NCBI GenBank assembly: GCA_044344715.1
Contig: JBIJCI010000002.1
Span: 53,823-117,822, forward strand
Direction of reading: 5' to 3'
Length of the DNA stretch: 64,000 nucleotides
DNA from: F1-60-MAGs027 sp044344715
Lineage (GTDB): Bacteria; Actinomycetota; Acidimicrobiia; Acidimicrobiales; Ilumatobacteraceae
In this document: positions 15,705 through 25,013 of the stretch, in pieces
Layout: each line of letters opens with the position of its first letter
Position numbering within the stretch: the first letter of the stretch is position 1
Notes under the pieces: model-generated
The model's database searches: none
What the model was told of the DNA's origin: nothing
What the model saw: only the letters and a program-made list of their open reading frames with translations
Made by a program: the position numbers and the translations under genes

Positions 15705-16883
15705 TCACGTCGGGCCGAAATCGACCGAGGAGAGTTGTGCAACGAGCAACGGCACGACCGTCAGGAGCACATAAGCAGGAAGTACGCAACCAACGAGGGG
15801 AAGCGTGAGCCGAACGGGAAGCGCACGCAGCCGTTGTTCCGCATCGCGCCGGCGTTGCGACCTGGCCTCGTCGGCGAGTCGTTCGAAGATCGCCCGGGGA
15901 GGCAGGCCGTCGCGTTCGGTGTCGACCAGCACGTCGATCAACGGTTGTGCCCGCAGGTCGAAGTCCGTGCGGTGTGCGAGCAATGCATCGACGAAACGTT
16001 CGCCGTCGTGCAGGACCGCGGCGACCGAACGCGCCGCCTCGCCGGTCGATCCGACGGCGGTCCGTGCCGCGTGGAGGAACGCCGACGCCGGCGGTCGACC
16101 CGCGCGAAGGTGCACGGCGATGGTGTCGATGAGGTCGGGAACCTCTGAATCGACACGGGTGGCACGCGTCGTGAGTCGGGCGGTGAGCCTGCGTCCCAGC
16201 CAGTTGAGGGCCGCTCCCGCCCCGGCACAGACGACACCGGCCGTGGAGAGGAAGAACCCCCGAACCGATTCGTTGCGCACGGCCATGAGCGTGGCGACCA
16301 CGACCGGAACCCAGGTGAGCACTCGGATCGATGCGACGGTGTGCGCAACCGCCGAGCGCGAATCGGCAGCGATTGCGGCGGTGGAGCGCAGTGTGCGAGC
16401 CGCGGATTCGACCGCGTGCACCGCATCCGCACCGTCGGACACCGCGATGAGGATGCGTAGGACGAAGTCGATCCCCGGGTTCCCGCCCGCGGCGTCTGGT
16501 CGCGGGGCCGACCTGCTCGCCACTGCATCGTGCAACGATCCGCCGTCACGCGCGACGTCGGCCAACCACGACAGTTCGCCGACCGGATGGCGGGTCAGTG
16601 CCGTGAGGAGTGCCCCGTGCAGCGACGAGCCCAGGCGCAGTTCCCGACCCACGGCGTCGAGGAGGTGCGCCAGCCGTTCGTGCCCGTCGACGGACGCGGT
16701 CGTCGGGGCGTTGCTGCGCGGCAGCCAAGCGGGACGGGTGATGTGCGGTCGTTGCCGAGAGTCGTGCACCGGAAGCCGCCGCAGTACCAGGCGTCGCCAC
16801 GCCGCCGCATCCACCTGGTGGCGGATCACCACGAACGCCGCGGTCGTCCACGTGATGGTGCCGACGGTGGCGATGTCGATCAC
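15705..16883 (-). CDS. TadB-TadC fusion (two T2SS-F-like domains)
   Basis: 392 residues. N-terminal membrane helix (IVIDIATVGTITWTTAAFVV), a first helical cytoplasmic domain (LLDAVGRELRLGSSLHGALL), a pair of membrane helices around residues 210-260, a second F-type domain (LIDTIAVHLRAGRPPASAFLHA), and a final helix (LPLVGCVLPAYVLLTVVP). TadB and TadC are normally separate proteins forming the inner-membrane platform. Start GTG at 16883 overlaps the tadA stop (GTGA), with GGGAG 3 nt ahead. Confidence 0.82.
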   Translation of the reverse strand: MIDIATVGTITWTTAAFVVIRHQVDAAAWRRLVLRRLPVHDSRQRPHITRPAWLPRSNAPTTASVDGHERLAHLLDAVGRELRLGSSLHGALLTALTRHPVGELSWLADVARDGGSLHDAVASRSAPRPDAAGGNPGIDFVLRILIAVSDGADAVHAVESAARTLRSTAAIAADSRSAVAHTVASIRVLTWVPVVVATLMAVRNESVRGFFLSTAGVVCAGAGAALNWLGRRLTARLTTRATRVDSEVPDLIDTIAVHLRAGRPPASAFLHAARTAVGSTGEAARSVAAVLHDGERFVDALLAHRTDFDLRAQPLIDVLVDTERDGLPPRAIFERLADEARSQRRRDAEQRLRALPVRLTLPLVGCVLPAYVLLTVVPLLVAQLSSVDFGPT

Positions 16884-17908
16884 GATCTCCCGCGCGACAG
16901 CCGTGCCGGTGGGGTGTCCTCCGCCCAGATGGTCTTGGTGCCGAGCACGTCCGGTCGCATCGAGACCTCGGTGACCTCCCGCACCCGGCGGCGCCCGTTG
17001 GGTGAGCGTTCGACGTGGATGATCACGTCGACCGCCGCCTGTAGGTGTTCGCGCACGGCGTCGAGCGGCCACTGCGGGGCGGCCTGCAGCACCATCGACT
17101 CGATCCGTCGGAGTGCGTCGTCGGGCGAGTTGGCATGGCACGTGGCGAGCGACCCGTGGTGGCCGGTGTTCATCGCCGTGAGCATGTCGATCGCCTCGTC
17201 ACCGCGCACCTCGCCGAGTACGAACCGGTCGGGACGCATGCGCAGGGCACTGCGCAACAGCGCCGCGAGCGTCACCTCGAGCGAACCCTCGTAGGTCGCC
17301 GGGCGGGCCTCGAAACGCAGCACGTGGCGCGTCTGGAGCCTCAACTCGGCGATGTCCTCCACGGTGATGATTCGCTCACCGTCGGCGACGTGGGCGCAGA
17401 GCGCGTTGAGCAGCGTCGTCTTGCCGCTCGATGCCGATCCCGTGACCAGGACGTTGCAGCGTTGGTGAACGACGTCGCGCAGCACCATCGCCAATCCTTC
17501 GCTCCCGAAGGCGCCCACCGGAAGGTCGCGGACGTGGAACCTCCGGATACTGAGGCAGGGCCCGTCGACGGCAACCGGTGGGATGACGATGCAGACCCGC
17601 GAGCCGTCGGGTAGCCGGGCGTCGACGATCGGCGAGGCCTGATCGACCCGTCGACCGATCGGCAACAGGATGCGTTCGATGATGCGCGACAGCTCGGTGC
17701 CGTGCATCGTGCCGACGTGCTCGACGCCACTCTCGCGTTCCACCCAGATGTCGCGACCCGCGTTGACCATGACCTCGCGAACGAGTGGGTCGGCGAGCCA
17801 TCGCGTGAGCACCGAGGTACGCGCCAACCCGACGGGCATGTCGTCGCCGGGGATCGCCGCCGTGGCGACCGGGTCGACCGTGCGTACCGCCAACTTCGCG
17901 ATCGTCAC
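16880..17908 (-). CDS. tadA: Tad/CpaF-family secretion ATPase
   Basis: 342 residues; powers Flp pilus assembly from the cytoplasm. Walker A is GSASSGKTT (residues 157-165), followed by an Asp box (TVEDIAELRL) and Walker B region (RFVLGEVRGDEA) with a His box near TGHHGSLATCHAN. These features identify the VirB11/CpaF family. The GTG start at 17908 overlaps the stop of the CpaE-like gene as GTGA, and the stop overlaps the fused tadBC gene. It lacks long N-terminal extensions, as in other actinobacteria. Confidence 0.93.
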   Translation of the reverse strand: MTIAKLAVRTVDPVATAAIPGDDMPVGLARTSVLTRWLADPLVREVMVNAGRDIWVERESGVEHVGTMHGTELSRIIERILLPIGRRVDQASPIVDARLPDGSRVCIVIPPVAVDGPCLSIRRFHVRDLPVGAFGSEGLAMVLRDVVHQRCNVLVTGSASSGKTTLLNALCAHVADGERIITVEDIAELRLQTRHVLRFEARPATYEGSLEVTLAALLRSALRMRPDRFVLGEVRGDEAIDMLTAMNTGHHGSLATCHANSPDDALRRIESMVLQAAPQWPLDAVREHLQAAVDVIIHVERSPNGRRRVREVTEVSMRPDVLGTKTIWAEDTPPARLSRGRS

Positions 17909-18531
17909 AACAGCGCCTCGATCTCGTCGGCGAGCAACCGGGGGAGCCTCGTTGCGAGGAGCCCGGCATCGACGCTTCGTGCCACCTCGCCGGTAACGGA
18001 GACCTCGCCGACGACCGGTGCACCGACGACCGACTGGATGTCGCGCGACGTGAGTGCCCGACCCGGTTCGCGCACGACGATGACGCCGGTCGGTCGGCGC
18101 GGGAGCCTGGCTGCACGGCGCAGGGCGAGGTAGCAGGGTCGCAGCACCAGCCAGTCACTGCGAATGAGCGGCCGCAACGACTCCGGTGGCTGGAGCGTGC
18201 CGAAGTCGACGACCGTGTGATCCGCCACGACGTTGGCCAGGTCGATGAGCGAGTGGTCGTCGAACGGCGCATCCGACCCGGCGGGTACGACCCCGAGACG
18301 GGGTGCGGCGGCGAGGCGGAGTCGGACGAAGTCCTGCGGGTCGCGGTGGATACCGGCCAACCAGTCCCGAACGCCACGATTGGCGGGCTCGGCCATTCCG
18401 AGCACCGCCGGTACGTCGCCGCTCAGATCGACGATGTTCGCCGCGCCGTGGCGTTCGGCGAGGCCGAGCGCGAGCGCCGACGCGAACACGGTGGTTCCGC
18501 TACCACCCTTGACGGTCCAACACGCCAACAT
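17905..18531 (-). CDS. CpaE/Ssd-like P-loop protein of the Tad locus
   Basis: 208 residues of the MinD-like CpaE/TadZ/Ssd group. The deviant Walker A is KGGSGTTV at residues 8-15, which lacks the second lysine of KGGxGKT, as in mycobacterial septum-site proteins (Ssd). Members position Tad machinery, and mycobacterial Ssd affects cell division. First gene of the Tad operon; the leader carries a 9-bp inverted repeat that could hide the SD (see 18540-18597). GGGAGG lies 10 nt upstream of the ATG. Located 90 bp after psuG. Confidence 0.8.
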   Translation of the reverse strand: MLACWTVKGGSGTTVFASALALGLAERHGAANIVDLSGDVPAVLGMAEPANRGVRDWLAGIHRDPQDFVRLRLAAAPRLGVVPAGSDAPFDDHSLIDLANVVADHTVVDFGTLQPPESLRPLIRSDWLVLRPCYLALRRAARLPRRPTGVIVVREPGRALTSRDIQSVVGAPVVGEVSVTGEVARSVDAGLLATRLPRLLADEIEALL

Positions 18532-18539
18532 CCCGCCGA

Positions 18540-18597
18540 GACCTCCCGAGGAACGACGTCGTCGCCCGCACGGATGTGTGCCCGTTCGCGGGAGGTC
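18540..18597 (-). promoter_or_regulatory. Inverted repeat enclosing the SD of the Tad operon
   Basis: GACCTCCCG on one arm (plus 18540-18548) pairs perfectly with CGGGAGGTC (18589-18597). In the minus-strand mRNA, the 3' arm contains GGGAGG, the likely SD for the CpaE-like gene. Pairing would occlude it. The same structure could alternatively be a weak terminator after psuG, but no U-tract follows. Confidence 0.45.
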
Positions 18598-18621
18598 GGA
18601 AGGAGTGTCCGGGTCGCCGGC

Positions 18622-19530
18622 TCAATCGCGAGGCGTCGCCATGTGCACCGCGAGCTCTGCGGCGAGCCGGGCGTTGTTCTCGGCCAGTGCGAGATTGGCC
18701 CGCACCGCCTCGCCACCCGTTCCCGCAGCGATGGCCGCCAGCACGATCGGTGTCACGGCGGGCCCGGTGACGCCGCGCACGGACGCGTCGCGGAGTGCCG
18801 ATTCGATGGCGGCGTTCATGGTCGACGCCTCGATCGCTTCGCCGGCCGGCACCGGTGTGCACACGAGCATGCCGCCCCCGGCACGCAGGCGGCTGGCGGC
18901 GATGCGGGCCAGGACGCCGACGTCGTCCACCCGGTGGGGAACTGGCAATCCGCTGGACTGCACGGTGAACGCCGGGAACTCGTCGCAGCGGTGGCCGATC
19001 ACGGGAACACCGAGCGTCTCCAGCATCTCCAACGTTCTGGGGAGGTCGAGGAACGATTTGGCGCCCGCCGAAACCGTGACCACGGGATGCCGGGCGAGGG
19101 CCGGCAAGTCGGCACTGACGTCACCGTGCAATTCCGCACCGCGGTGCACGCCGCCGATGCCCCCGGTCGCGAACACGCGAACGCCCGCTGCGGCGGCGAT
19201 GGCGAGCGATGCAGAGACGGTGGTGGCGCCGAAGGTCCAGCGCTCACCGATGGCCACGGGGAGATCGCGCTCGGCAACCTTGCGCGCTGCTCCGAGGATG
19301 CGATCGTGCTCGTGCGACTCGAGCCCGATACGGGCGACACCGTCGAGTACGGCGGTGACGGCGGGAACCGCGGCGTTGCCACGAACCGCGGCGATGCACC
19401 GTTCGAGGGCCTCACGGTTCGCCGGCGAGGGCAGGCCGAGGTTGGAGAAGATCGTCGACTCGAGTGCCACGACGGCGCGACCGGAGTGCAGCGCATCCGC
19501 GATCTCGGGGCTCAGGACGGGTTCGGTCAT
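18622..19530 (-). CDS. psuG: Pseudouridine-5'-phosphate glycosidase
   Basis: Splits pseudouridine 5'-phosphate into uracil and ribose 5-phosphate. 302 residues. Signature ALESTIFSNLGLPSP near the N-terminus, ATGGIGGVHRGAELHGDVS around residue 130, and VVTVSAGAKSFLDLPRTLE, all matching PsuG enzymes; VIGHRCDEFPAFTVQSSG follows. The ATG at 19530 overlaps the stop of the PfkB-type kinase (ATGA), so kinase and glycosidase are translationally coupled, the classic psuK-psuG arrangement. No nucleoside transporter is visible nearby. Confidence 0.93.
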   Translation of the reverse strand: MTEPVLSPEIADALHSGRAVVALESTIFSNLGLPSPANREALERCIAAVRGNAAVPAVTAVLDGVARIGLESHEHDRILGAARKVAERDLPVAIGERWTFGATTVSASLAIAAAAGVRVFATGGIGGVHRGAELHGDVSADLPALARHPVVTVSAGAKSFLDLPRTLEMLETLGVPVIGHRCDEFPAFTVQSSGLPVPHRVDDVGVLARIAASRLRAGGGMLVCTPVPAGEAIEASTMNAAIESALRDASVRGVTGPAVTPIVLAAIAAGTGGEAVRANLALAENNARLAAELAVHMATPRD

Positions 19531-20387
19531 TCGTCCTCCAGCGTGGCACCCGCGCGGCGAACGACACGACCCGCAAGATCGCAACCCGCTCCGACGCACG
19601 CGGGGACGGGTTGTCCGGCCGTCCACGACGTGAGGAACGCCGCTGCGAAGGCGTCGCCCGCACCGGTGCCGTCGACCACGTGCTCGATCTCCCCGGTCGG
19701 GTAGGTGCCGTCGTCGATGCCGTCGCCCGAAACCCGGATGGGGCGCCCGGCGTCCTTCACGACGAGGAGTCGGGTGCCGAGCGCACGCCAGTCATCCGCT
19801 CCGACCGCGTCGAGCTCGCCGCGCGTGGCGAAGACGACGTCGGGTTCGATGCGCCGCAGAACGCCGAGCACCGACGCGGCACCGAGCCGATCGATCAGCG
19901 TGACCGACGAGAGATCGACGCTGATGCGAATGCCGTGCCGCTTGGCGAGACGCACGGCATCGTGCGACGACCCCGCCAACGGATCCTGGGCGAAGGAATA
20001 GAAGGGGACGTGCAGTACCTCCACGTCGTCAAGCCATCCCGCTTCCCAATGAGCGAGGTTGGTCGCCCCGCCGCGGTCGGTGAGCATCGTGCGTTCGCCG
20101 TCGGGTGAGGCGATGACCACGATCGAACCGGTACGTCCGTGTCGTTCGCCGCACACGTCCACACCGTGGTGGGCGAGCCGGGAGACGAGGGAGTCGCCCA
20201 GCGGGTCGCCCCCGACACAACCGACGAACCGCGACGTGCCGGTCAGTTTGGCCGCGAAGTACGCGACGTTCGCCGCGCTCCCGCCGCGACGTCGCACGAT
20301 CGTCGCGGGCGTGTCGGTGTCGCGGTGGATCGCGTCGTGCAGCCGCACGACGACGTCCTCGATGAGGTCACCGACCGCGCACAGCAC
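19527..20387 (-). CDS. psuK: PfkB-family kinase, probable pseudouridine kinase
   Basis: 286 residues of the ribokinase/PfkB fold. The N-terminal GGSAANVAYFAAKL and C-terminal DGTGAGDAFAAAF with the catalytic aspartate are both present. Coupling to psuG makes pseudouridine the likely substrate, though sequence alone fits other sugar kinases. It starts with GTG at 20387, 12 nt after the sigma factor stop on the same strand, and may be cotranscribed with it. Cytoplasmic. Confidence 0.82.
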   Translation of the reverse strand: MLCAVGDLIEDVVVRLHDAIHRDTDTPATIVRRRGGSAANVAYFAAKLTGTSRFVGCVGGDPLGDSLVSRLAHHGVDVCGERHGRTGSIVVIASPDGERTMLTDRGGATNLAHWEAGWLDDVEVLHVPFYSFAQDPLAGSSHDAVRLAKRHGIRISVDLSSVTLIDRLGAASVLGVLRRIEPDVVFATRGELDAVGADDWRALGTRLLVVKDAGRPIRVSGDGIDDGTYPTGEIEHVVDGTGAGDAFAAAFLTSWTAGQPVPACVGAGCDLAGRVVRRAGATLEDE

Positions 20388-20399
20388 GGCGGACCGTGA

Positions 20400-21335
<936 letters not shown>

Positions 21336-21595
21336 GAACTTGCCCCCACCCCTGAACTGTGACCCGAATATGACAATCGCGCCCGGTGAGGGGCGCGAGC
21401 GCGCTCAACGATACCGAGTGAGACCAAATCCACAACCTGCGTCGCGACGCAACCTCGCGCAGGAACGACAACGGTGTGGTCAGCGATCGTCCACCGCCGC
21501 GACTCGACCATCGCCTCCGACCAAGCATCGTCCTATGACCGACCGCACGGGCCACGGCGATGCGGTTGCGGTGTCCAGACCTTATTATGAGGGAC
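21336..21595. other. Intergenic region between sigma factor and Bax-inhibitor-like gene
   Basis: 260 bp holding both divergent 5' regions. The plus-strand end contains TATTAT at 21583-21588. On the minus strand a CATATT hexamer lies around 21366-21371, upstream of the sigma gene's GGGGTGGGGG. No ORF, RNA or repeat was seen. Confidence 0.5.
21583..21588 (+). promoter_or_regulatory. TATTAT -10 element
   Basis: A near-consensus -10 that ends 7 nt before the ATG at 21596, so transcription probably begins at the start codon. No good -35 box was found. Confidence 0.5.
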
Positions 21596-22426
21596 ATGTC
21601 CAACCCCGTCCTCAACGAATCAACCTTCGACAAACTCCGCGAGCGCCACGCCGGTGAACCCGGGTGGGCGGTCGCTGCCGCCGCCGGCGCACCCGGCGAG
21701 ACCTGGGCACCGCCGATCAACGACGGACCCGTCTCCAGGTACCGCCCGGGCGTCATGACCGTGGGCGGGGCGGCGAGCGCCAGCCTCGTGCTGTTCGCCG
21801 TACTGCTCATCTCCGCTGCAGTCGGCTGGATCGCCGTCGCCGAACCGCAGCCCGGTGTGTTGGCCTTCCCACCGATGGCCCTCGTCGGTGCGATCGTCGG
21901 TTTCGTCGCGGTCATCGTCAGCATGTTCAAGCCGATGTGGTCGCACATCCTCGGACCCGTCTACGCCGTGGGTCAGGGACTCTTCGTCGGGGCCATCTCC
22001 AAGATGTTCGACGCCACCTACTCGGGCATCGTGCTGCAGGCCGTCGGCACCACGTTCGCTGTCTTCGGCGTGATGCTCTTCCTCTACCGCACCAAGGTCA
22101 TCCGCGTCACCAACCGCTTCCGCCGCATCGTCGTCGGAGCAACGCTCGGCGTTGCCGCGCTGTACCTGGTGTCGTTCGTCGTCAGCCTGTTCGGGGTGAA
22201 CGTCTCGTTCATCAACAGCAGCGGTGGCTTCGGCATCCTGTTCAGTCTCTTCGTGGCCGGGCTCGCTGCGTTCAATCTGGCGCTTGACTTCGATTTCATC
22301 GAGCAGGGCGAGAAGATGGCGCTGCCACAACGCATGGAATGGTTCGCCGCGCTGGGTCTGCTCGTCACCCTCGTATGGCTGTACCTCGAGGTGCTGCGAC
22401 TGCTCGCCAAGTTGCGCGAACGCTAG
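21596..22426 (+). CDS. Bax inhibitor-1/YccA family membrane protein
   Basis: 276 residues with seven hydrophobic segments. N-terminal soluble stretch of about 60 residues, then TM helices from about residue 65 (SLVLFAVLLISAAVGW) to the end (WFAALGLLVTLVWLYLEVLRLL). The YccA-type motif LALDFDFIEQG with its acidic residues is present. TMBIM/YccA proteins act as pH-sensitive calcium channels or modulators of membrane proteases. Start ATG at 21596 fits both homologue length and the TATTAT element; the 12 upstream codons are not needed. Confidence 0.92.
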   Translation: MSNPVLNESTFDKLRERHAGEPGWAVAAAAGAPGETWAPPINDGPVSRYRPGVMTVGGAASASLVLFAVLLISAAVGWIAVAEPQPGVLAFPPMALVGAIVGFVAVIVSMFKPMWSHILGPVYAVGQGLFVGAISKMFDATYSGIVLQAVGTTFAVFGVMLFLYRTKVIRVTNRFRRIVVGATLGVAALYLVSFVVSLFGVNVSFINSSGGFGILFSLFVAGLAAFNLALDFDFIEQGEKMALPQRMEWFAALGLLVTLVWLYLEVLRLLAKLRER

Positions 22427-22435
22427 AAATCACGG

Positions 22436-23029
22436 GTGACCGCACCCGTGCCGGGCGACTGGCTGCGCGAGCATCCGGACGGCAGTCTGCGTTGCTGGTG
22501 GTGCGGTGACGACCCGCTGTACGTGGCGTATCACGACGACGAGTGGGGCAAGCCCGTCCACGACGACGTGCGGCTGTTCGAGAAGATCTGCCTGGAGGGC
22601 TTCCAGTCGGGGCTCAGTTGGTTGACGATCCTGCGGAAACGGGAGAACTTCCGACGGGCCTTCTCCGGATTCGACGTCCGACGCATTGCCCGCTACGGCG
22701 AGGGAGACGTGGCGCGGCTGCTCGCCGACGCCGGCATCGTTCGGCACCGCGGCAAGATCAGGTCGACGATCAACAATGCGGCCCGCTGCATGGAACTCGT
22801 CGACGAGTTCGGCTCACTGGACCGGTTCGTGTGGGGGTTCGCCCCCGACCGCCCGGAGGGTGACCGGTCCAGGCCGCCCGGGATTCCCTCGCACACGCCG
22901 TCATCTGCGCGGCTCTCCAAGGAGTTGAAGCGACGCGGCTTTACGTTCGTCGGTCCGACCACGATGTACGCGTTCATGCAGTCGGTGGGTATGGTCAACG
23001 ACCATCTCGAAGGTTGCCGGTCGCGCTAG
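22436..23029 (+). CDS. tag: DNA-3-methyladenine glycosylase I
   Basis: Removes 3-methyladenine from alkylated DNA. 197 residues. N-terminal CWWCGDDPLYVAYHDDEWG carries the first zinc-snap ligands (Cys and His), and the C-terminal VNDHLEGC provides the other His and Cys. LFEKICLEGFQSGLSWLTIL is the conserved helix with the active-site glutamate. The GTG start at 22436 is 9 nt after the BI-1 gene stop, so the two may form an operon. Confidence 0.94.
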   Translation: MTAPVPGDWLREHPDGSLRCWWCGDDPLYVAYHDDEWGKPVHDDVRLFEKICLEGFQSGLSWLTILRKRENFRRAFSGFDVRRIARYGEGDVARLLADAGIVRHRGKIRSTINNAARCMELVDEFGSLDRFVWGFAPDRPEGDRSRPPGIPSHTPSSARLSKELKRRGFTFVGPTTMYAFMQSVGMVNDHLEGCRSR

Positions 23030-23036
23030 CGCGGCG

Positions 23037-23147
23037 TCAGTCGTTCGGCTCGTCGAGCCGTTCGAGCATCAGCTCGATGCCGGCCAGCTCCGCCTCGACG
23101 GCGTCGAGATCGACGGGCTCGTCGTGCCCAACGTTCGCATCGCTCAT
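23037..23147 (-). CDS. Small acidic protein (36 aa)
   Basis: A 36-codon frame, very acidic, with a predicted amphipathic helix (VDLDAVEAELAGIELMLERL). The ATG lies 8 nt downstream of minus-strand TACGCT (23161-23156), the same promoter layout as neighbouring genes, and the gene fills the space between tag and the divergent cyclophilin. Helices of the form VEAELAGIExxLxRLDE occur at the N-terminus of short DksA/TraR-like proteins, but the zinc-finger half is missing here. Function unknown. Confidence 0.5.
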   Translation of the reverse strand: MSDANVGHDEPVDLDAVEAELAGIELMLERLDEPND

Positions 23148-23191
23148 CGTTGCCCAGCGTAGGTGAGGGCGAGCCGCGTGGCCTGCACCGC

Positions 23192-23197
23192 TAGCGT
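23192..23197 (+). promoter_or_regulatory. TAGCGT -10 element of the cyclophilin gene
   Basis: TAGCGT ends 8 nt before the cyclophilin ATG at 23206. The 36-aa gene's TACGCT element lies about 30 bp away on the other strand. Confidence 0.5.
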
Positions 23198-23205
23198 CAT
23201 CCGTC

Positions 23206-23763
23206 ATGCCAACGCAGTTCCCGCCGTTCGACGGCTCGGCCCAGAAGCAGCAACGATTCGCCGAACCGCCCGAGATGGGCATCGACGCGAAGAAGCGCTA
23301 CACCGCCACGATGAGCACCTCGCTCGGCGAGATCGTCATCGCCCTCGACGCGATCAGTGCGCCGCGTACCGTCAACAACTTCGTCTTCCTCGCCTTGCAC
23401 CACTACTACGACGGCGTCATCTTCCACCGAATCATCAGGAACTTCGTCTGCCAGGGCGGCGATCCCGAAGGTTCGGGCCGCGGTGGTCCGGGCTACCGGT
23501 TCGGCGACGAACTCCCGAAGCCGAACCAGTACAAGCTCGGGTCGTTGGCCATGGCCAACGCCGGACCGAACACCAACGGTTCGCAGTTCTTCATCATCAG
23601 CGGACCCGACGGCTGTCGTCTGCCACCGCAGTACTCGCTCTTCGGACAGGTCGTGAAGGGTCTCGACGTCGTCGAGACGATGCAGAACGTTCAGACCGGA
23701 TCGGGCGACCGTCCGAAGACCGACGTGGTCATCAACTCGGTCACCATCACCGTCGCGGACTAG
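23206..23763 (+). CDS. Cyclophilin-type peptidyl-prolyl cis-trans isomerase
   Basis: 185 residues, no signal peptide, so a cytoplasmic foldase. HYYDGVIFHRIIRNFVCQGG contains the catalytic arginine (FHR), and GPNTNGSQFFI is the second cyclophilin signature; YSLFGQVVKGLDVV follows. The extra N-terminal 30 residues before the barrel are usual in actinobacterial PpiA/B-like proteins. Start ATG at 23206 sits 8 nt after TAGCGT. Followed after 5 nt by the YcaQ-like gene. Confidence 0.94.
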   Translation: MPTQFPPFDGSAQKQQRFAEPPEMGIDAKKRYTATMSTSLGEIVIALDAISAPRTVNNFVFLALHHYYDGVIFHRIIRNFVCQGGDPEGSGRGGPGYRFGDELPKPNQYKLGSLAMANAGPNTNGSQFFIISGPDGCRLPPQYSLFGQVVKGLDVVETMQNVQTGSGDRPKTDVVINSVTITVAD

Positions 23764-23768
23764 TACCC

Positions 23769-25013
23769 GTGTCGCAGGGTCGCTCGCGCGGCTCGCACGC
23801 CGAACGAAGCAACCGCGGGTCCGGTGTTCCCGCGCGTTCCGTCATCGAGTTGTCGCTCGCCGAGGCACGCCGCGCGGCGTTGTCCGCACAGGGGTTCGGT
23901 CGCGACTACCGGGGCGGCGACGGGACACGTTTCGCGTCGTTGCTCGATCGTGTCGGCGTGCTGCAGATCGACTCGGTCAACGTGCTGGTGCGCAGCCAGG
24001 AACTACCGATCTTCGCCCGCCTCGGTACGCACGACCGACGGGTCGTTGCCAAGTCGGTGACGAGGGGCAACCTGTTCGAGTACTGGGTGCACGAGGCGTC
24101 GTTCGTCCCGGTCGAGCTGCATCCCTTCATGCGATGGAAGATGGCACGACCCCATCCCTGGCTCGGCAACTACTACTCGCGCAACAAGACGCTGGTCGAG
24201 CGGCTCTACCGTCGGGTGCGCGATGACGGCCCGTTGAAGGCGGCCGACGTTTCGACACGTGTCGGGAAGAAGGGCACGTGGTGGGACTGGGACGACGCAA
24301 AGAGAGCCCTCGAGTACCTCTTCTATGCGGGGCGCGTGACCACCCGGGCCCGCGACACCGACTTCGCGCGCGTCTACGACCTGCCCGAGCGCGTGTTACC
24401 GGGCAGCGTGCTCGACGCACCCACACCGACCGAATTCGAGTCACGGCGCGAGTTGCTGCGCCGTGCCGCCTCGCATCTCGGCGTCGCCACGTTCGGCGAT
24501 CTCGCCGACTACCACCGCCAGAAGCCGCGCGATGCACGGCCGGCGTTGCACTCGCTCGTCGAGGACGGCGAGCTCCGCCCCGCGCGGGTCGAGGGCTGGG
24601 ACGAGGAGGCCTTCGTGCCGAAGCGTCTCACGATTCCCGACGGCGTCGACGCCTGCGCGCTGCTCTCGCCGTTCGACTCACTCGTGTGGAACCGCGACCG
24701 CAACGAGCGGTTGTTCGGCTTCCACTACCGCATCGAGATCTACACACCGAAGCACAAGCGCAAGTTCGGCTACTACGTGTTGCCGGTGTTGCACGACGAG
24801 CGACTCGTCGGGCGGCTCGACCTCAAGTCCGATCGACGGTCGGGCACGCTGAGGGTCGAAGCCGCGTACGTCGAGCCCGGCGTGCGACCCGCGAGCATCG
24901 CCGTGCCGGTTGCCGAACGTCTGCGGGCGATGGCCGGGTGGCTGGAACTCGACCGGGTGGCGGTCGTCCGACGCGGATCGCTGGCTGCGCCACTCGTAGC
25001 GTTGTGCCGGTGA
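23769..25013 (+). CDS. YcaQ-like winged-helix DNA glycosylase
   Basis: 414 residues of the YcaQ/AlkX (DUF1006) family of winged-helix glycosylases that unhook interstrand crosslinks. GVLQIDSVNVLVRSQELPIFARLG holds the catalytic QxD motif; KRKFGYYVLPVLHDERLVGRLDLK and AYVEPGVRP are typical C-terminal blocks. Start GTG at 23769 is 5 nt after the cyclophilin stop; the first 24 residues are Ser/Arg-rich and a start at a later codon cannot be excluded. The stop overlaps the next gene (GTGA). Together with tag, it gives a DNA-alkylation repair theme. Confidence 0.9.
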   Translation: MSQGRSRGSHAERSNRGSGVPARSVIELSLAEARRAALSAQGFGRDYRGGDGTRFASLLDRVGVLQIDSVNVLVRSQELPIFARLGTHDRRVVAKSVTRGNLFEYWVHEASFVPVELHPFMRWKMARPHPWLGNYYSRNKTLVERLYRRVRDDGPLKAADVSTRVGKKGTWWDWDDAKRALEYLFYAGRVTTRARDTDFARVYDLPERVLPGSVLDAPTPTEFESRRELLRRAASHLGVATFGDLADYHRQKPRDARPALHSLVEDGELRPARVEGWDEEAFVPKRLTIPDGVDACALLSPFDSLVWNRDRNERLFGFHYRIEIYTPKHKRKFGYYVLPVLHDERLVGRLDLKSDRRSGTLRVEAAYVEPGVRPASIAVPVAERLRAMAGWLELDRVAVVRRGSLAAPLVALCR

